NCBI GenBank assembly: GCA_048500255.1
Contig: JASNYH010000001.1
Coordinates: 186,001-250,000, forward strand
DNA length: 64,000 bases
Reading direction: 5' to 3'
From: JAMHWF01 sp048500255
GTDB taxonomy: Bacteria > Pseudomonadota > Gammaproteobacteria > Burkholderiales > Burkholderiaceae_C
The notes under the pieces: generated by a model
The model's database searches: none
What the model saw: the letters and a program-made list of their open reading frames with translations, nothing else
Told to the model about the DNA's origin: nothing
Made by a program: the position numbers and the translations under genes
Shown here: positions 17,234 through 27,022 of the stretch, one piece after another
Layout of the letters: every line of letters starts with the position of its first letter
Position numbering within the stretch: position 1 is the stretch's first letter

Positions 17234-18282
17234 GCCGTTCCGTGCTGCAGTCCGTGTCGGCCGAGGCGAGGTCCGATGCGTCGGCGCGCCGGCGGCTGGC
17301 CGCATGGATCGCGGCGGTCGTCGTCGTCGGCCTGGCGGCGGGCCTGGCCACCGGCTCGACGGGCTTCTCGCCGCGCGCCGCGTGGGCCGACCTGCACGGC
17401 CCCGACGCCGCGCTGCTGCTGGGCCAGATCCGCGCGCCGCGCACGCTGGGCGCGGCGCTGGTCGGTGCGCTGCTGGGGCTGGCCGGCGCCATCGCGCAGG
17501 GCCTGTTCCGCAACCCGCTGGCCGACCCTTACCTGCTGGGCAGCGCCTCCGGCGCGGGCCTGGGCGTGGTGCTGGTGCTGGCGGCGACCACGCTCGGCGG
17601 CCGCGCCATCGGCCTGGCCACCGCGGCCTGGATCGAGCGGGTGGGCCTGGTCGCCGTGGCCTTCTTCGGTGCGCTGGCCGGCGTGGCGCTGACGCTCCTG
17701 CTGGCGCGCGGCGCCCTGCACACGCTGCGCCTGCTGCTGGCCGGCGTGGTGGTGGGCGTGTTGCTGGGCGCCGTCAGCGACCTCGTCACCGTCGCCTCGC
17801 CCGACGCGCTGCGCGGCAAGCAGGCCTTCATGCTCGGCAGCACCAGCTTCATGGACTGGGACGCGTTGGCGCTGATGGGTGCCGGGCTGGCGCTGCTGAC
17901 CGCGCTGGCGGGGCGCCATGCGCGCGCGCTGGACGCGCTGACGCTGGGCGAGGACAGCGCCGCCAGCCTCGGGCTCGACCTCGGCCGCGTGCGCCTGGCG
18001 CTGGTGCTGATGCTGAGCCTGGGCACGGCGCTGGCCGTCGCGCAGGCCGGTCTCGTGGCCTTCGTCGGCCTGGTTGCGCCGCACCTCGTGCGGCGCAACG
18101 CGCCCGGCCCGCACGCCTGGCTGCTGGGGGCCAGCACCGGCATGGGCGCCGCGCTGCTGCTGTGGGCCGACGTGATCTCGCGCGCACTGATCGCGCCCGA
18201 GGAACTGCCCGTCGGCGTGGTGACGGCCGTGCTCGGCGGCGGCTACCTGGTCTGGCTGCTCCGGCAGCGCACCGCGTCATGA
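17230..18282 (+). CDS. btuC: Cobalamin ABC transporter permease (FecCD family)
   Basis: A 350-aa inner-membrane permease of the FecCD/BtuC family with about ten hydrophobic helices. Family motifs are LRAPRT-like IRAPRTLGAALVGALLGLAGA, LFRNPLADPYLLGSASGAGLG and LVAFVGLVAPHLVR, the last near the coupling helix that contacts the ATPase. It overlaps btuF and btuD by four bases each. Together BtuCDF import B12 or cobinamide across the inner membrane. Confidence 0.92.
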   Translation: MSRSVLQSVSAEARSDASARRRLAAWIAAVVVVGLAAGLATGSTGFSPRAAWADLHGPDAALLLGQIRAPRTLGAALVGALLGLAGAIAQGLFRNPLADPYLLGSASGAGLGVVLVLAATTLGGRAIGLATAAWIERVGLVAVAFFGALAGVALTLLLARGALHTLRLLLAGVVVGVLLGAVSDLVTVASPDALRGKQAFMLGSTSFMDWDALALMGAGLALLTALAGRHARALDALTLGEDSAASLGLDLGRVRLALVLMLSLGTALAVAQAGLVAFVGLVAPHLVRRNAPGPHAWLLGASTGMGAALLLWADVISRALIAPEELPVGVVTAVLGGGYLVWLLRQRTAS

Positions 18283-19067
18283 CGGCACGACTGCAGGCCG
18301 ACGGCGTGCGGGTCCGCCTGGGCCGGCGCGAAGTGCTGCGCGGCGTGAGCCTGGAGGCGGGCCCTGGCTGGACGGCACTGGTCGGCCCCAACGGCGCGGG
18401 CAAGTCCACGCTGCTGCGCGCCCTGGCCGGGCTGCAGCCGCTGGCCGGCGGCCGGGTGGTGCTGGACGGCCTGGACCTGCATGCCGCACCGCCGGCCGAA
18501 CGCGCCCGGCACCTGGCCTGGCTGGCGCAGCAGGGCGACGTGACGGGCGAGCTGACGGTGCGCGAGACGGTCGAGCTCGGCCGCATTGCGCACCTGGGCC
18601 TGCTCGGCACGCCGTCGGCGGCGGACCATGCGACTGTCGAGCGCGCGATGGCGGTCACCGAGTGCGCGCCGTGGCAGCGGCGCCGCCTGCACGAGCTGTC
18701 GGGCGGCGAGCGCCAGCGCGTGCTGCTGGCGCGCGTGCTGGCCACCGAAGCGCCGCTGCTGCTGCTGGACGAGCCCACCACGCACCTGGATGCGCCGCAC
18801 CAGCTGGCGCTGGCGCGGCTGTTCCGCCGCCTGGCGCATGACCCCGTGCAGCCGCGTTCGGTGCTGAGCGTGCTGCACGACCTGCCGATCGCGCTGCAGG
18901 CCGATCGCCTGCTGATCCTCGACGCCGGCGTGCTGTGCGCCGGCGGTCCCCCCGCGGACCCCGCCGTCCAGGGCGCGCTGGTGCGCGTGTTCGAGGGCGC
19001 GATCCGCATCGACACCGATGCCGCCGGTCGCCCGCGCGTGGCGCTGGCGCTCGACACCCCACCCTGA
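18279..19067 (+). CDS. btuD: Cobalamin ABC transporter ATP-binding protein
   Basis: A 262-aa ABC ATPase. Walker A is GPNGAGKST (about residue 36), the Q-loop sits in WLAQQGDV, the signature is LSGGERQRV, and Walker B is LLLLDEPTTHLD, followed by the switch His in VLHDL. The domain pattern is that of FepC/BtuD-type iron-B12 importers. Its start overlaps the btuC stop (ATGA), and cobO follows after 17 bp. Confidence 0.92.
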   Translation: MTARLQADGVRVRLGRREVLRGVSLEAGPGWTALVGPNGAGKSTLLRALAGLQPLAGGRVVLDGLDLHAAPPAERARHLAWLAQQGDVTGELTVRETVELGRIAHLGLLGTPSAADHATVERAMAVTECAPWQRRRLHELSGGERQRVLLARVLATEAPLLLLDEPTTHLDAPHQLALARLFRRLAHDPVQPRSVLSVLHDLPIALQADRLLILDAGVLCAGGPPADPAVQGALVRVFEGAIRIDTDAAGRPRVALALDTPP

Positions 19068-19084
19068 AAGCCGAGGCCCCCACC

Positions 19085-19651
19085 ATGCAGATCGTCGCCC
19101 CACCCGCCGCACCCGGCCCCAAGGCCGAGGGCGAACGGCGCGGACTCGTCATCGTCCACACCGGCCACGGCAAGGGCAAGAGCACGGCGGCCTTCGGGCT
19201 GGCGCTGCGCGCGCACGGCCGCGGCAAGGCAGTGCGGATCTACCAGTTCATGAAGGTGCCGTCGGCGCGCTTCGGCGAGCACCGCGCGTTCGAGCAGCTC
19301 GGCGTGCCGATCGAGGGCCTGGGCGACGGCTTCAGCTGGAAGAGCCGCGACCTCGAGCACAGCGCGCAGCTCGCGCGCGACGGCTGGGCGCGTGCCGAGG
19401 CGACGATCCGCGCCGGCGCGCACTTCCTCGTCGTGCTCGACGAGATCACGTACCCACTGCGCTACGGCTGGCTGCCGCTGGAGCCCGTGCTCGCCTGCCT
19501 GCGCGAACGGCCCGCGCACGTGCACGTCGTGCTGACCGGACGCGACGCGCCGCAGGAACTGGTGGACCTCGCCGACACCGTCACCGAGATGGTGTCGGTC
19601 AAGCATCACCACCAGGCCGGCGTGCCGGCCCAGCGCGGCATCGAGGACTGA
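19085..19651 (+). CDS. cobO: Cob(I)yrinic acid a,c-diamide adenosyltransferase
   Basis: A 188-aa CobO/BtuR (CobA-type) ATP:corrinoid adenosyltransferase, which attaches the upper 5'-deoxyadenosyl ligand to Co(I) corrinoids. The reversed-nucleotide P-loop is HTGHGKGKSTAAFG. Further family motifs are YQFMKVPSARFGE and VVLDEITYPLRYGW, and the end KHHHQAGVPAQRGIED is typical. It allows imported or intermediate corrinoids to enter the adenosylated branch used by the downstream genes. Its stop overlaps the cbiB ATG (TGATG). Confidence 0.94.
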   Translation: MQIVAPPAAPGPKAEGERRGLVIVHTGHGKGKSTAAFGLALRAHGRGKAVRIYQFMKVPSARFGEHRAFEQLGVPIEGLGDGFSWKSRDLEHSAQLARDGWARAEATIRAGAHFLVVLDEITYPLRYGWLPLEPVLACLRERPAHVHVVLTGRDAPQELVDLADTVTEMVSVKHHHQAGVPAQRGIED

Positions 19652-20553
19652 TGCTCGCCGCCGGCGCCGTCCTCCTGGCCTGGGTGCTGGACGCCCGCTT
19701 CGCGGAACCGCGCAGCGCCTGGCATCCGGTGGCGTGGTTCGGGCGCGCGATGACGCCGCTCGGCCGCGCGCTGCCGACGCTCGGCCCGGCGGTGGCCTTC
19801 GTGGCCGGCGCCGTCGCCTGGGCGCTGGCCGTCGCCGCCGTCGCGTCGCTCGCCGGATGGCTGCAAGCCTGGATCGTCGCCGGCCCGGCCTGGCTGGCGA
19901 TGCCGCTGCTGGCCGTGGCGCTGAAGCCGGCGTTCGCGTGGCGCATGCTGAAGGACGAGGTCCGCGCCGTCGATGCAGCGCTGGCGCAAGGCCTCGACGG
20001 CGGCCGCGAGCGCCTGTCGCGGCTGTGCAGCCGCGACGTGTCGCGGCTCGACGCGACCGGCGTGCGCGAAACCGCGATCGAGACGCTGGCCGAGAATTTC
20101 AACGACTCGCTGGTTGCGCCGCTGTTCTGGTTCGTCGTCGCCGGCTTGCCCGGCGCCTGGGCCTGGCGCGCCGCGAACACGCTCGATGCGATGTGGGGCT
20201 ATCGCGGCCGCTGGGAGTGGGCAGGCAAGTGGGCGGCGCGCGCCGACGACGTGCTGGCGTGGGTGCCGGCGCGCGTCGCCGCCGCTTTGTTGTGGCGGCC
20301 TGTGATCGACCTCGCCACGTGGCGCCGCGAGGCCGGACGCACGCCCTCGCCCAACGGAGGCTGGCCGATGGCCGCGCTGGCGCTGCGCCTGGACGTGCGG
20401 CTCGGCAAGCCCGGGGCGTACGTGCTCCACGCGGCCGGTCGGCCGGCCGATGCCGCATCGCTGCAACGCGGGCTGCGCATCGTCGGGCAGGCGGCGCGCA
20501 CGGCCTTCATGCTGACCGCCGCGGCCCTGCTGCTGCACTCGCCATGGCCATGA
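19651..20553 (+). CDS. cbiB: Adenosylcobinamide-phosphate synthase, membrane protein
   Basis: A 300-aa polytopic inner-membrane protein (CbiB, also called CobD in the aerobic nomenclature) that amidates adenosylcobyric acid with aminopropanol or its phosphate. Visible motifs are DARFAEPRSAWHPVAWFG near the N-terminus, SRDVSRLDATGVRETAIETLAENFNDS and AANTLDAMWGYRG, all diagnostic. TGATG links it to cobO and ATGA to the decarboxylase gene that supplies its aminopropanol phosphate. Confidence 0.93.
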   Translation: MLAAGAVLLAWVLDARFAEPRSAWHPVAWFGRAMTPLGRALPTLGPAVAFVAGAVAWALAVAAVASLAGWLQAWIVAGPAWLAMPLLAVALKPAFAWRMLKDEVRAVDAALAQGLDGGRERLSRLCSRDVSRLDATGVRETAIETLAENFNDSLVAPLFWFVVAGLPGAWAWRAANTLDAMWGYRGRWEWAGKWAARADDVLAWVPARVAAALLWRPVIDLATWRREAGRTPSPNGGWPMAALALRLDVRLGKPGAYVLHAAGRPADAASLQRGLRIVGQAARTAFMLTAAALLLHSPWP

Positions 20554-21542
20554 CAGGCACCCGTTCACGCATGCACGGCGGCGCCGATGCACTCGGCGCG
20601 CCGCGCTGGGACTTCTCCACCTGCAGCAATGCGGCGGGCCCCTGCCCGGCTGCACTCGCCGCCGTGCACGCCGCCGACCCGACCCGCTACCCCGACCCCG
20701 AGGCCGGCGCCGTGCGCCATGCGCTGGCCACGCTGCACGGCGTCGAGCCGTGGCGCGTGCTGCCGGCGGCCAGCGCCAGCGAGTTCATCCAGCGCATCAC
20801 CGCGGTCACGGGCCGGCTCTGGCCCGGCGCGGTGCGCGTGCCGCGCCACGCCTACGGCGACTATGCGGTCGCGGCAGCCGCCTGGGGCCGCGCGGCCGGC
20901 CCGGACGGCGAGGCCACGCTGCACTGGCATGCCGACCCGTCGAGCCCGCTGGGGCACGATGACGTGCCGCCTGCGGACGCCGGCGCGCGCGTCACCGTGC
21001 TCGACGCCGTCTATGCGCCGCTGCGCCTGACGGGCGAGACGGCGTGGACCGCCGACGCGCTCGACGCCGCCTTCGTGCTGCACAGCCCCAACAAGGCGCT
21101 GGGCCTGACGGGCGTGCGCGGCGCCTATGCCATTGCGCCGCGCCACGCGGACTGCGACATCGCCGCCTGCTGCCGCGCGCTCGAGGCGGCGGCGCCGTCG
21201 TGGCCGCTGTCGGCGCAGGCCGATGCGATGCTTCGGGCCTGGGCCTCGCCGGCCGCACAGGACTGGGTGGCGCAGTCGCGCGTCGCGCTCGCGGGATGGA
21301 AGGCCGACCTGCAGCGGCGGCTCGCGGCGCGCGGCTTCGAGGTCTGCGCCAGCGTCACCCCGCACTTCGTCGTGCGCCCGCCGCGGCCGGTGGACGTGCA
21401 GCGGCTGCGCGCACACGGTGTGGCGGTGCGCGACGCCGACTCATTCGGCCTGCCCGGCTGCTGGCGCGTGTCGGCCCAGCCGCCGCGTGCCCAGGATGCG
21501 CTGATGCAGGCACTCGATGCCGCCGAGGAGTTGCAGCGATGA
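20550..21542 (+). CDS. cobC: Threonine-phosphate decarboxylase (PLP, aspartate aminotransferase fold)
   Basis: A 330-aa PLP enzyme of the CobC (Pseudomonas)/CobD (Salmonella) group. It would decarboxylate L-threonine-O-3-phosphate to (R)-1-amino-2-propanol phosphate, the linker for the nucleotide loop. The Schiff-base lysine lies in SPNKALGLTGVRGAY, and the N-terminal motif FSTCSNAAGPCP corresponds to the family's NPxGP region. Neighbours are CbiB (consumer of the product) and CobQ. An ATG two codons upstream is equally possible. The gene name collides with the alpha-ribazole phosphatase also called cobC. Confidence 0.88.
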   Translation: MTGTRSRMHGGADALGAPRWDFSTCSNAAGPCPAALAAVHAADPTRYPDPEAGAVRHALATLHGVEPWRVLPAASASEFIQRITAVTGRLWPGAVRVPRHAYGDYAVAAAAWGRAAGPDGEATLHWHADPSSPLGHDDVPPADAGARVTVLDAVYAPLRLTGETAWTADALDAAFVLHSPNKALGLTGVRGAYAIAPRHADCDIAACCRALEAAAPSWPLSAQADAMLRAWASPAAQDWVAQSRVALAGWKADLQRRLAARGFEVCASVTPHFVVRPPRPVDVQRLRAHGVAVRDADSFGLPGCWRVSAQPPRAQDALMQALDAAEELQR

Positions 21543-23005
21543 AGACGGCACTGATGGTCTGGGGCGCCAGCAGCGGCGCCGGCAAGAGCCTGCTGGCCAC
21601 GGCGCTGTGCCGCTGGGCCGCGCGGCAGGGGCTCGACGTCGCCCCGTACAAGGCGCAGAACATGAGCAACAACGCGCGCGTCGTGCCGGCGCCCGACGGC
21701 GCGTTCGGCGAGATCGGCTCGGCGCAGTACTTCCAGGCGCTGGCCGCGCGCGCGGCGCCGACGGTCGACATGAACCCGGTGCTGCTCAAGCCCGAAAGCG
21801 ACACGGCGAGTCAGGTCGTGCTGAACGGCCGTGCCGACGCGGCACTGTCGCGCCTGCCGTGGCGCGAGCGCAGCGCGGCGCTGGCCGAGGCCGCGCGCGC
21901 CGCCTTCGACCGCCTCGCTGCGCGTCACGACCTGCTGGTGATCGAGGGTGCCGGTTCACCGGCCGAGATCAACCTCGCGCCGCAGGACTACGTCAACCTC
22001 GGCACCGCGCGCTGGGCGCGCGAGCGGGGTACGTTGCGCGCACTGCTCGTGGCCGACATCGACCGCGGCGGCGCCTTCGCTCACCTGCACGGCACCTGCG
22101 CCCTGCTGCCCGACGACCTGCGCGGCGCGCTCGCCGGCTTCGTGCTCAACAAGTTCCGCGGCGACGCGGCGCTGCTCGCGCCCGGCCCGCAGCAGTTGCA
22201 CGCACTGACCGGCGTGCCGGTGCTGGGCGTGCTGCCGATGCGCCGTGACCACGGTCTGCCCGAGGAGGACGGCGTGCTGTCCCCGGCGCCCGCCGCCGAC
22301 GGCCCGCGCATCGCCGTCGTCGCCTGGCCGCACATCAGCAACCTCGACGAGTTCCAGCCGCTCGCGCTCGCCGGCCGGCTGCAGTGGGCGCGCACGGCGG
22401 CCGAGCTGGAGGGCGCCGACTGGATCGTGCTGCCCGGCTCCAAGCAGGTCAGCGGCGACCTGGCCTGGCTGCGCGCGCAGCGGCTGGACCGGGCGGTGCT
22501 GCGCCACGCCGCCCAGGGGCGGCCGCTGCTCGGCGTCTGCGGCGGGCTGCAGGCGCTGGGCGCGGTGCTCGACGACCCGCAGGGCGTCGACGGCGAGGCG
22601 CACGGCCCGCTGCCGGGCCTGGGCCTGCTGCCGCTGGCGACGTGCTACGCCGCACCCAAGCGGCTGACTGCGACGCCGGTGCGCTTCGCCGCGACGGCAC
22701 CGCCCTGGGACCGGCTCGCCGGCCTGCGCGCCGACGCCTACGAGATCCGCTGCGGCACGACGGCGCCGCTGGCCGGCGCGTCCGCCGACGCGGCGGCCGT
22801 GCTGCACGACGAGCACGGCCAGGCCATCGGCTGGCAGGCCGGCTCGGTGCTCGGCGTCTACGCCCACGGCCTGTTCGAATCCCCCGCCGTGATGCGTGCG
22901 CTGTTCGGCACGACGGTGCGCACGCTCGACGCGGCGCTCGACGGCCTGGCCGACCTCGTCGACGAACACCTCGGTGCGGCCACCCTGGAGTCGCTGCTGA
23001 CCTGA
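21539..23005 (+). CDS. cobQ: Cobyric acid synthase (glutamine-hydrolysing)
   Basis: A 488-aa enzyme that amidates four side chains (b, d, e, g) of adenosylcobyrinic acid a,c-diamide using glutamine and ATP. The N-terminal dethiobiotin-synthetase-like ATP domain shows VWGASSGAGKSLLATALCR and PYKAQNMSNNARV. The C-terminal type-1-like amidotransferase domain has the nucleophile in LLGVCGGLQALG and the His in GVYAHGLFE. The presence of CobQ implies that the pathway handles cobyrinate diamide and not only cobinamide. It overlaps the decarboxylase stop by four bases, and 33 bp separate it from cobT. Confidence 0.95.
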   Translation: MKTALMVWGASSGAGKSLLATALCRWAARQGLDVAPYKAQNMSNNARVVPAPDGAFGEIGSAQYFQALAARAAPTVDMNPVLLKPESDTASQVVLNGRADAALSRLPWRERSAALAEAARAAFDRLAARHDLLVIEGAGSPAEINLAPQDYVNLGTARWARERGTLRALLVADIDRGGAFAHLHGTCALLPDDLRGALAGFVLNKFRGDAALLAPGPQQLHALTGVPVLGVLPMRRDHGLPEEDGVLSPAPAADGPRIAVVAWPHISNLDEFQPLALAGRLQWARTAAELEGADWIVLPGSKQVSGDLAWLRAQRLDRAVLRHAAQGRPLLGVCGGLQALGAVLDDPQGVDGEAHGPLPGLGLLPLATCYAAPKRLTATPVRFAATAPPWDRLAGLRADAYEIRCGTTAPLAGASADAAAVLHDEHGQAIGWQAGSVLGVYAHGLFESPAVMRALFGTTVRTLDAALDGLADLVDEHLGAATLESLLT

Positions 23006-23038
23006 AGCCCCGACGATCCCCACGAGACCCTCACGACG

Positions 23039-24109
23039 ATGACCCCGACGACCATGACGACCGACCTTCGGCTCGCCGACATCACCGACCTGCACGACAC
23101 CGCGCACGCCGCCGCCGTGCAGCACGAGCTCGACCACAAGACCAAGCCGCAGGGCTCGCTCGGCCGCATCGAGGCGCTGGCGCTGCAGCTCGCGCTGATC
23201 CAGGGCCGGGCCCGGCCGCGCCTCGACGCGCCGCAGCTCGTCGTCTTCGCCGCCGACCACGGCATCGCGCGGCGCGGCGTCTCGGCCTATCCGTCCGAGG
23301 TCACGCGCCAGATGGTCGCCAACTTCCTGGCCGGCGGCGCGGCGGTGGCGGTGCTCGCCGCGCAGCACGCGCTGACGCTGAGCATCGTCGACTGCGGCGT
23401 CGCGCACGACTTCGAGCCGCAGCCGCAACTGCTTGCCGCCAAGGTGGCGGGCGTCGAGCACGGCAGCGCCGACGCGAGCGTCGGGCCGGCGATGACTGCA
23501 GCGCAATGCGCCGCGGCGATCGCCAACGGGCGCCGCATCGTCGCCGCGCTGCCGGGCAACGCGCTGCTGCTCGGCGAGATGGGCATCGCCAACACGTCGG
23601 CGGCGGCGCTGCTGATGGCGCGCCTGACCGGCGAGCCGCTCGGCGCCTGCGTCGGCCGCGGCACCGGGCTCGACGACGCCGGCCTCGCGCGCAAGCTGCA
23701 GGTGTTGCAGGCGGCGCTCGCCGCCAATGTCGGCGCGGTCGCGCCGCTCGATGCGCTGGCCGCGCTGGGCGGGCTCGAGATCGCGACGATGACGGGCGCG
23801 GTGCTGCAGGCCGCGGCCGAGCGGCGCGTCGTCGTGGTCGACGGCTTCATCACCACGGCGGCCGTGGCCGTCGCCGCGGCGCTGGCGCCCGCCGTGCTGC
23901 AGCGCTGCGTGTTTTCGCACTGCTCGGCCGAGGCTGGGCACGCGCGCTGGCTGCAGCGCCTGGGCGCACGCGCCCTGCTCGACCTCGACCTGCGGCTGGG
24001 CGAAGGCTCGGGCGCCGCGCTCGCCTGGCCGCTGCTCGAATCGGCGTGCCGCGTGCTGAGCGAGATGGCGAGCTTCGCATCGGCCGGCGTCAGCACGCGC
24101 GAACGATGA
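23039..24109 (+). CDS. cobT: Nicotinate-nucleotide:dimethylbenzimidazole phosphoribosyltransferase
   Basis: A 356-aa cytoplasmic enzyme that makes alpha-ribazole phosphate from nicotinate mononucleotide and DMB, activating the lower ligand. Diagnostic segments are KPQGSLGRIEALA at the start, VFAADHGIARRGVSAYP, GEMGIANTSAAA and, near the C-terminus, the catalytic-glutamate region LRLGEGSGAAL. No bluB (DMB synthesis) is in the window, so DMB or another base must come from elsewhere. Its stop overlaps the cobS start. Confidence 0.95.
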   Translation: MTPTTMTTDLRLADITDLHDTAHAAAVQHELDHKTKPQGSLGRIEALALQLALIQGRARPRLDAPQLVVFAADHGIARRGVSAYPSEVTRQMVANFLAGGAAVAVLAAQHALTLSIVDCGVAHDFEPQPQLLAAKVAGVEHGSADASVGPAMTAAQCAAAIANGRRIVAALPGNALLLGEMGIANTSAAALLMARLTGEPLGACVGRGTGLDDAGLARKLQVLQAALAANVGAVAPLDALAALGGLEIATMTGAVLQAAAERRVVVVDGFITTAAVAVAAALAPAVLQRCVFSHCSAEAGHARWLQRLGARALLDLDLRLGEGSGAALAWPLLESACRVLSEMASFASAGVSTRER

Positions 24110-24918
24110 ATCGCGCAGGCTCGGTCGGCTCACGGTGGTCCGAGTGCCGGGCCGCGGCGCTGCACGAGCTGCGCCTGTTCTTCGTCGCGCTGCAGTTCCT
24201 CAGCCGCCTGCCGGTACCGCGCTGGGTCGGCTTCGAGCCGCAGTGGCTCAACGCCTGCGTGCGCCACTTCCCGGCGGCAGGCGCGGTGATCGGCGCTTGC
24301 GGCGCGGCCGTGCTGTGGGCGGCGCAGACGATCTGGCCGCCGTGGGTGGCGGCGCTGCTGGCCGTGGCCTCGAGCATGTGGCTCACCGCCGCGTTCCACG
24401 AAGACGGGCTGGCCGACACTTTCGACGCGCTGCTCGGCGCCGCGCCGCGCGAGAAGGCGCTCGCGATCATGAAGGACTCGCGCATCGGCAGCTACGGCGC
24501 CGCCGCGATGGCCGTCGCGCTCGGGCTGCGCGTCGCGCTGGTGGCCGAAGCGCTGCGCCACGGCGCCGCGTTCGCCGCGTGCGCCCTCGTCGCCAGCCAC
24601 ATGCTCGGTCGCGCCGGCGCGGTCGGCCTGATGGCGCTGCTGCCGTATGCCGGCGATGCCGACCATGCCAAGGCCAAGCCGCTCGCGCAGCACGTGCGGC
24701 GGCGCGACGTCGCGCTGGCGGCCGGGTGGTGCCTCGTGCTGCTCGCGCTGCCGCTCGATCCATGGCGCAGTCTCGGCGCCGCGGCGGCGGTCGTCGGCGT
24801 CGTGCTGGCGCTGCGCGGCTGGCTCGCGCGGCGCCTCGGCGGCTACACCGGCGACACGCTCGGCGCGGCCGAGCAGATCGGCGAGGTCGCGGTGCTGCTG
24901 GCGTTGACGGCGCGATGA
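24106..24918 (+). CDS. cobS: Adenosylcobinamide-GDP ribazoletransferase (cobalamin synthase)
   Basis: A 270-aa inner-membrane enzyme joining adenosylcobinamide-GDP and alpha-ribazole (phosphate) to give adenosylcobalamin (phosphate). The family signature FLSRLPVP lies near the N-terminus, and HEDGLADTFDALLG is the conserved acidic metal site. A C-terminal GGYTGDTLGAAEQIGEV motif is present, and six to seven hydrophobic helices follow the usual pattern. ATGA overlaps link it to cobT and to the phosphatase gene. Confidence 0.94.
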   Translation: MNRAGSVGSRWSECRAAALHELRLFFVALQFLSRLPVPRWVGFEPQWLNACVRHFPAAGAVIGACGAAVLWAAQTIWPPWVAALLAVASSMWLTAAFHEDGLADTFDALLGAAPREKALAIMKDSRIGSYGAAAMAVALGLRVALVAEALRHGAAFAACALVASHMLGRAGAVGLMALLPYAGDADHAKAKPLAQHVRRRDVALAAGWCLVLLALPLDPWRSLGAAAAVVGVVLALRGWLARRLGGYTGDTLGAAEQIGEVAVLLALTAR

Positions 24919-25517
24919 ACGCCGCGACGCTTCACGTCTGGCGCCATCCGCGCGCCGCCGGCGCCGAAGGGCGCTGCATCGGCCGCACCGACCTGCCGGT
25001 GGACCGCCGCAAGGCCAAGCGTCTGGCGCGGCGCATCCAGCGCTTCGCGCGCCGGCACTGGCTGCCGAAAATCGTCGTCACGTCGCCGATGCGGCGCAGC
25101 CGCGCGGTCGGCCGGTGGCTGGCGCGCTGGGGCTGGGTGCACCGCGTCGACGCGGCGCTGTCGGAGATGGACTTCGGCGCCTGGGACGGGCGACCCTGGT
25201 CCGCGGTCTCGAGGTCCGAGTTCGACCGCTGGTGCGCAGACTTCGAGTCGCAGCGGCCCGGCGGCAACGGCGAGAGCGTCGCGCAGTTGCTCGACCGCGT
25301 GCGCCGCTGGCGCGCCGGCGGCGCATGCGTCGCCGTGAGCCACGGCGGCTGGATGTCGGGCGCACTGTGGCTGACGCAGGAGCCGTCTGTGACGCCGACG
25401 CCTGCACGATGGCCCGCACCGCCGAAGCACGGCCGGATGATCGCGCTGGACGCGGCGCCGTCGGACTGCGTGACCCGAGACTGCGCGCCAGCCCCATCGT
25501 GCTTACAGTCCGCCTGA
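24915..25517 (+). CDS. Histidine phosphatase, probable alpha-ribazole phosphatase
   Basis: A 200-aa histidine-phosphatase-superfamily protein. The catalytic motif reads VWRHPRA rather than the common RHGET, keeping the nucleophilic His. ATSPMRRSRAVG-like TSPMRRSRAVGRWLARW, SEMDFGAWDGRPW and VSHGGW complete the fold. By operon position it should remove the 5'-phosphate from alpha-ribazole phosphate or adenosylcobalamin phosphate (CobC of Salmonella). The C-terminal 40 residues after the last motif are divergent. It is the last gene of the B12 operon, overlapping cobS by four bases. Confidence 0.8.
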   Translation: MNAATLHVWRHPRAAGAEGRCIGRTDLPVDRRKAKRLARRIQRFARRHWLPKIVVTSPMRRSRAVGRWLARWGWVHRVDAALSEMDFGAWDGRPWSAVSRSEFDRWCADFESQRPGGNGESVAQLLDRVRRWRAGGACVAVSHGGWMSGALWLTQEPSVTPTPARWPAPPKHGRMIALDAAPSDCVTRDCAPAPSCLQSA

Positions 25518-25578
25518 CTCCGTGATCTGGCTCTGCTCCACGAGCTCGATCGAGGCGGCGGCTGATGTCGGCTCGGAC

Positions 25579-25616
25579 AAAAAACGAAGCCCCGCTCTCT
25601 CGCGAGACCGGGGCTC
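25579..25616 (-). terminator. Rho-independent terminator of icd
   Basis: Read on the minus strand, AGCCCCG/CGGGGCT arms (25609-25615 and 25588-25594) form a GC-rich stem that is followed by a run of T residues (the A-run at 25579-25584 on the plus strand). It sits 37 bp beyond the icd stop and also separates icd from the converging B12 operon. Confidence 0.85.
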
Positions 25617-25652
25617 GATCGGCGGGGTGCGGCTCGGCGCCGCCGCTTCACG

Positions 25653-26906
<1,254 letters not shown>

Positions 26907-27022
26907 GGTGGATACGGCTCCGCGTGCTCGGGGGTTGTGGACGGCCAAGGGAAAACGTGAATTCTAAGTCAGCGCCGGCTCGCGGCCGATAATCGCGCGA
27001 CCCGCCGTCCCCAGCCGCGTCG

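Noticed and set aside
21956..24133. Long minus-strand open frame opposite cobQ-cobT
   Set aside because: Low-complexity translation and full overlap with two clear enzymes; antisense shadow.
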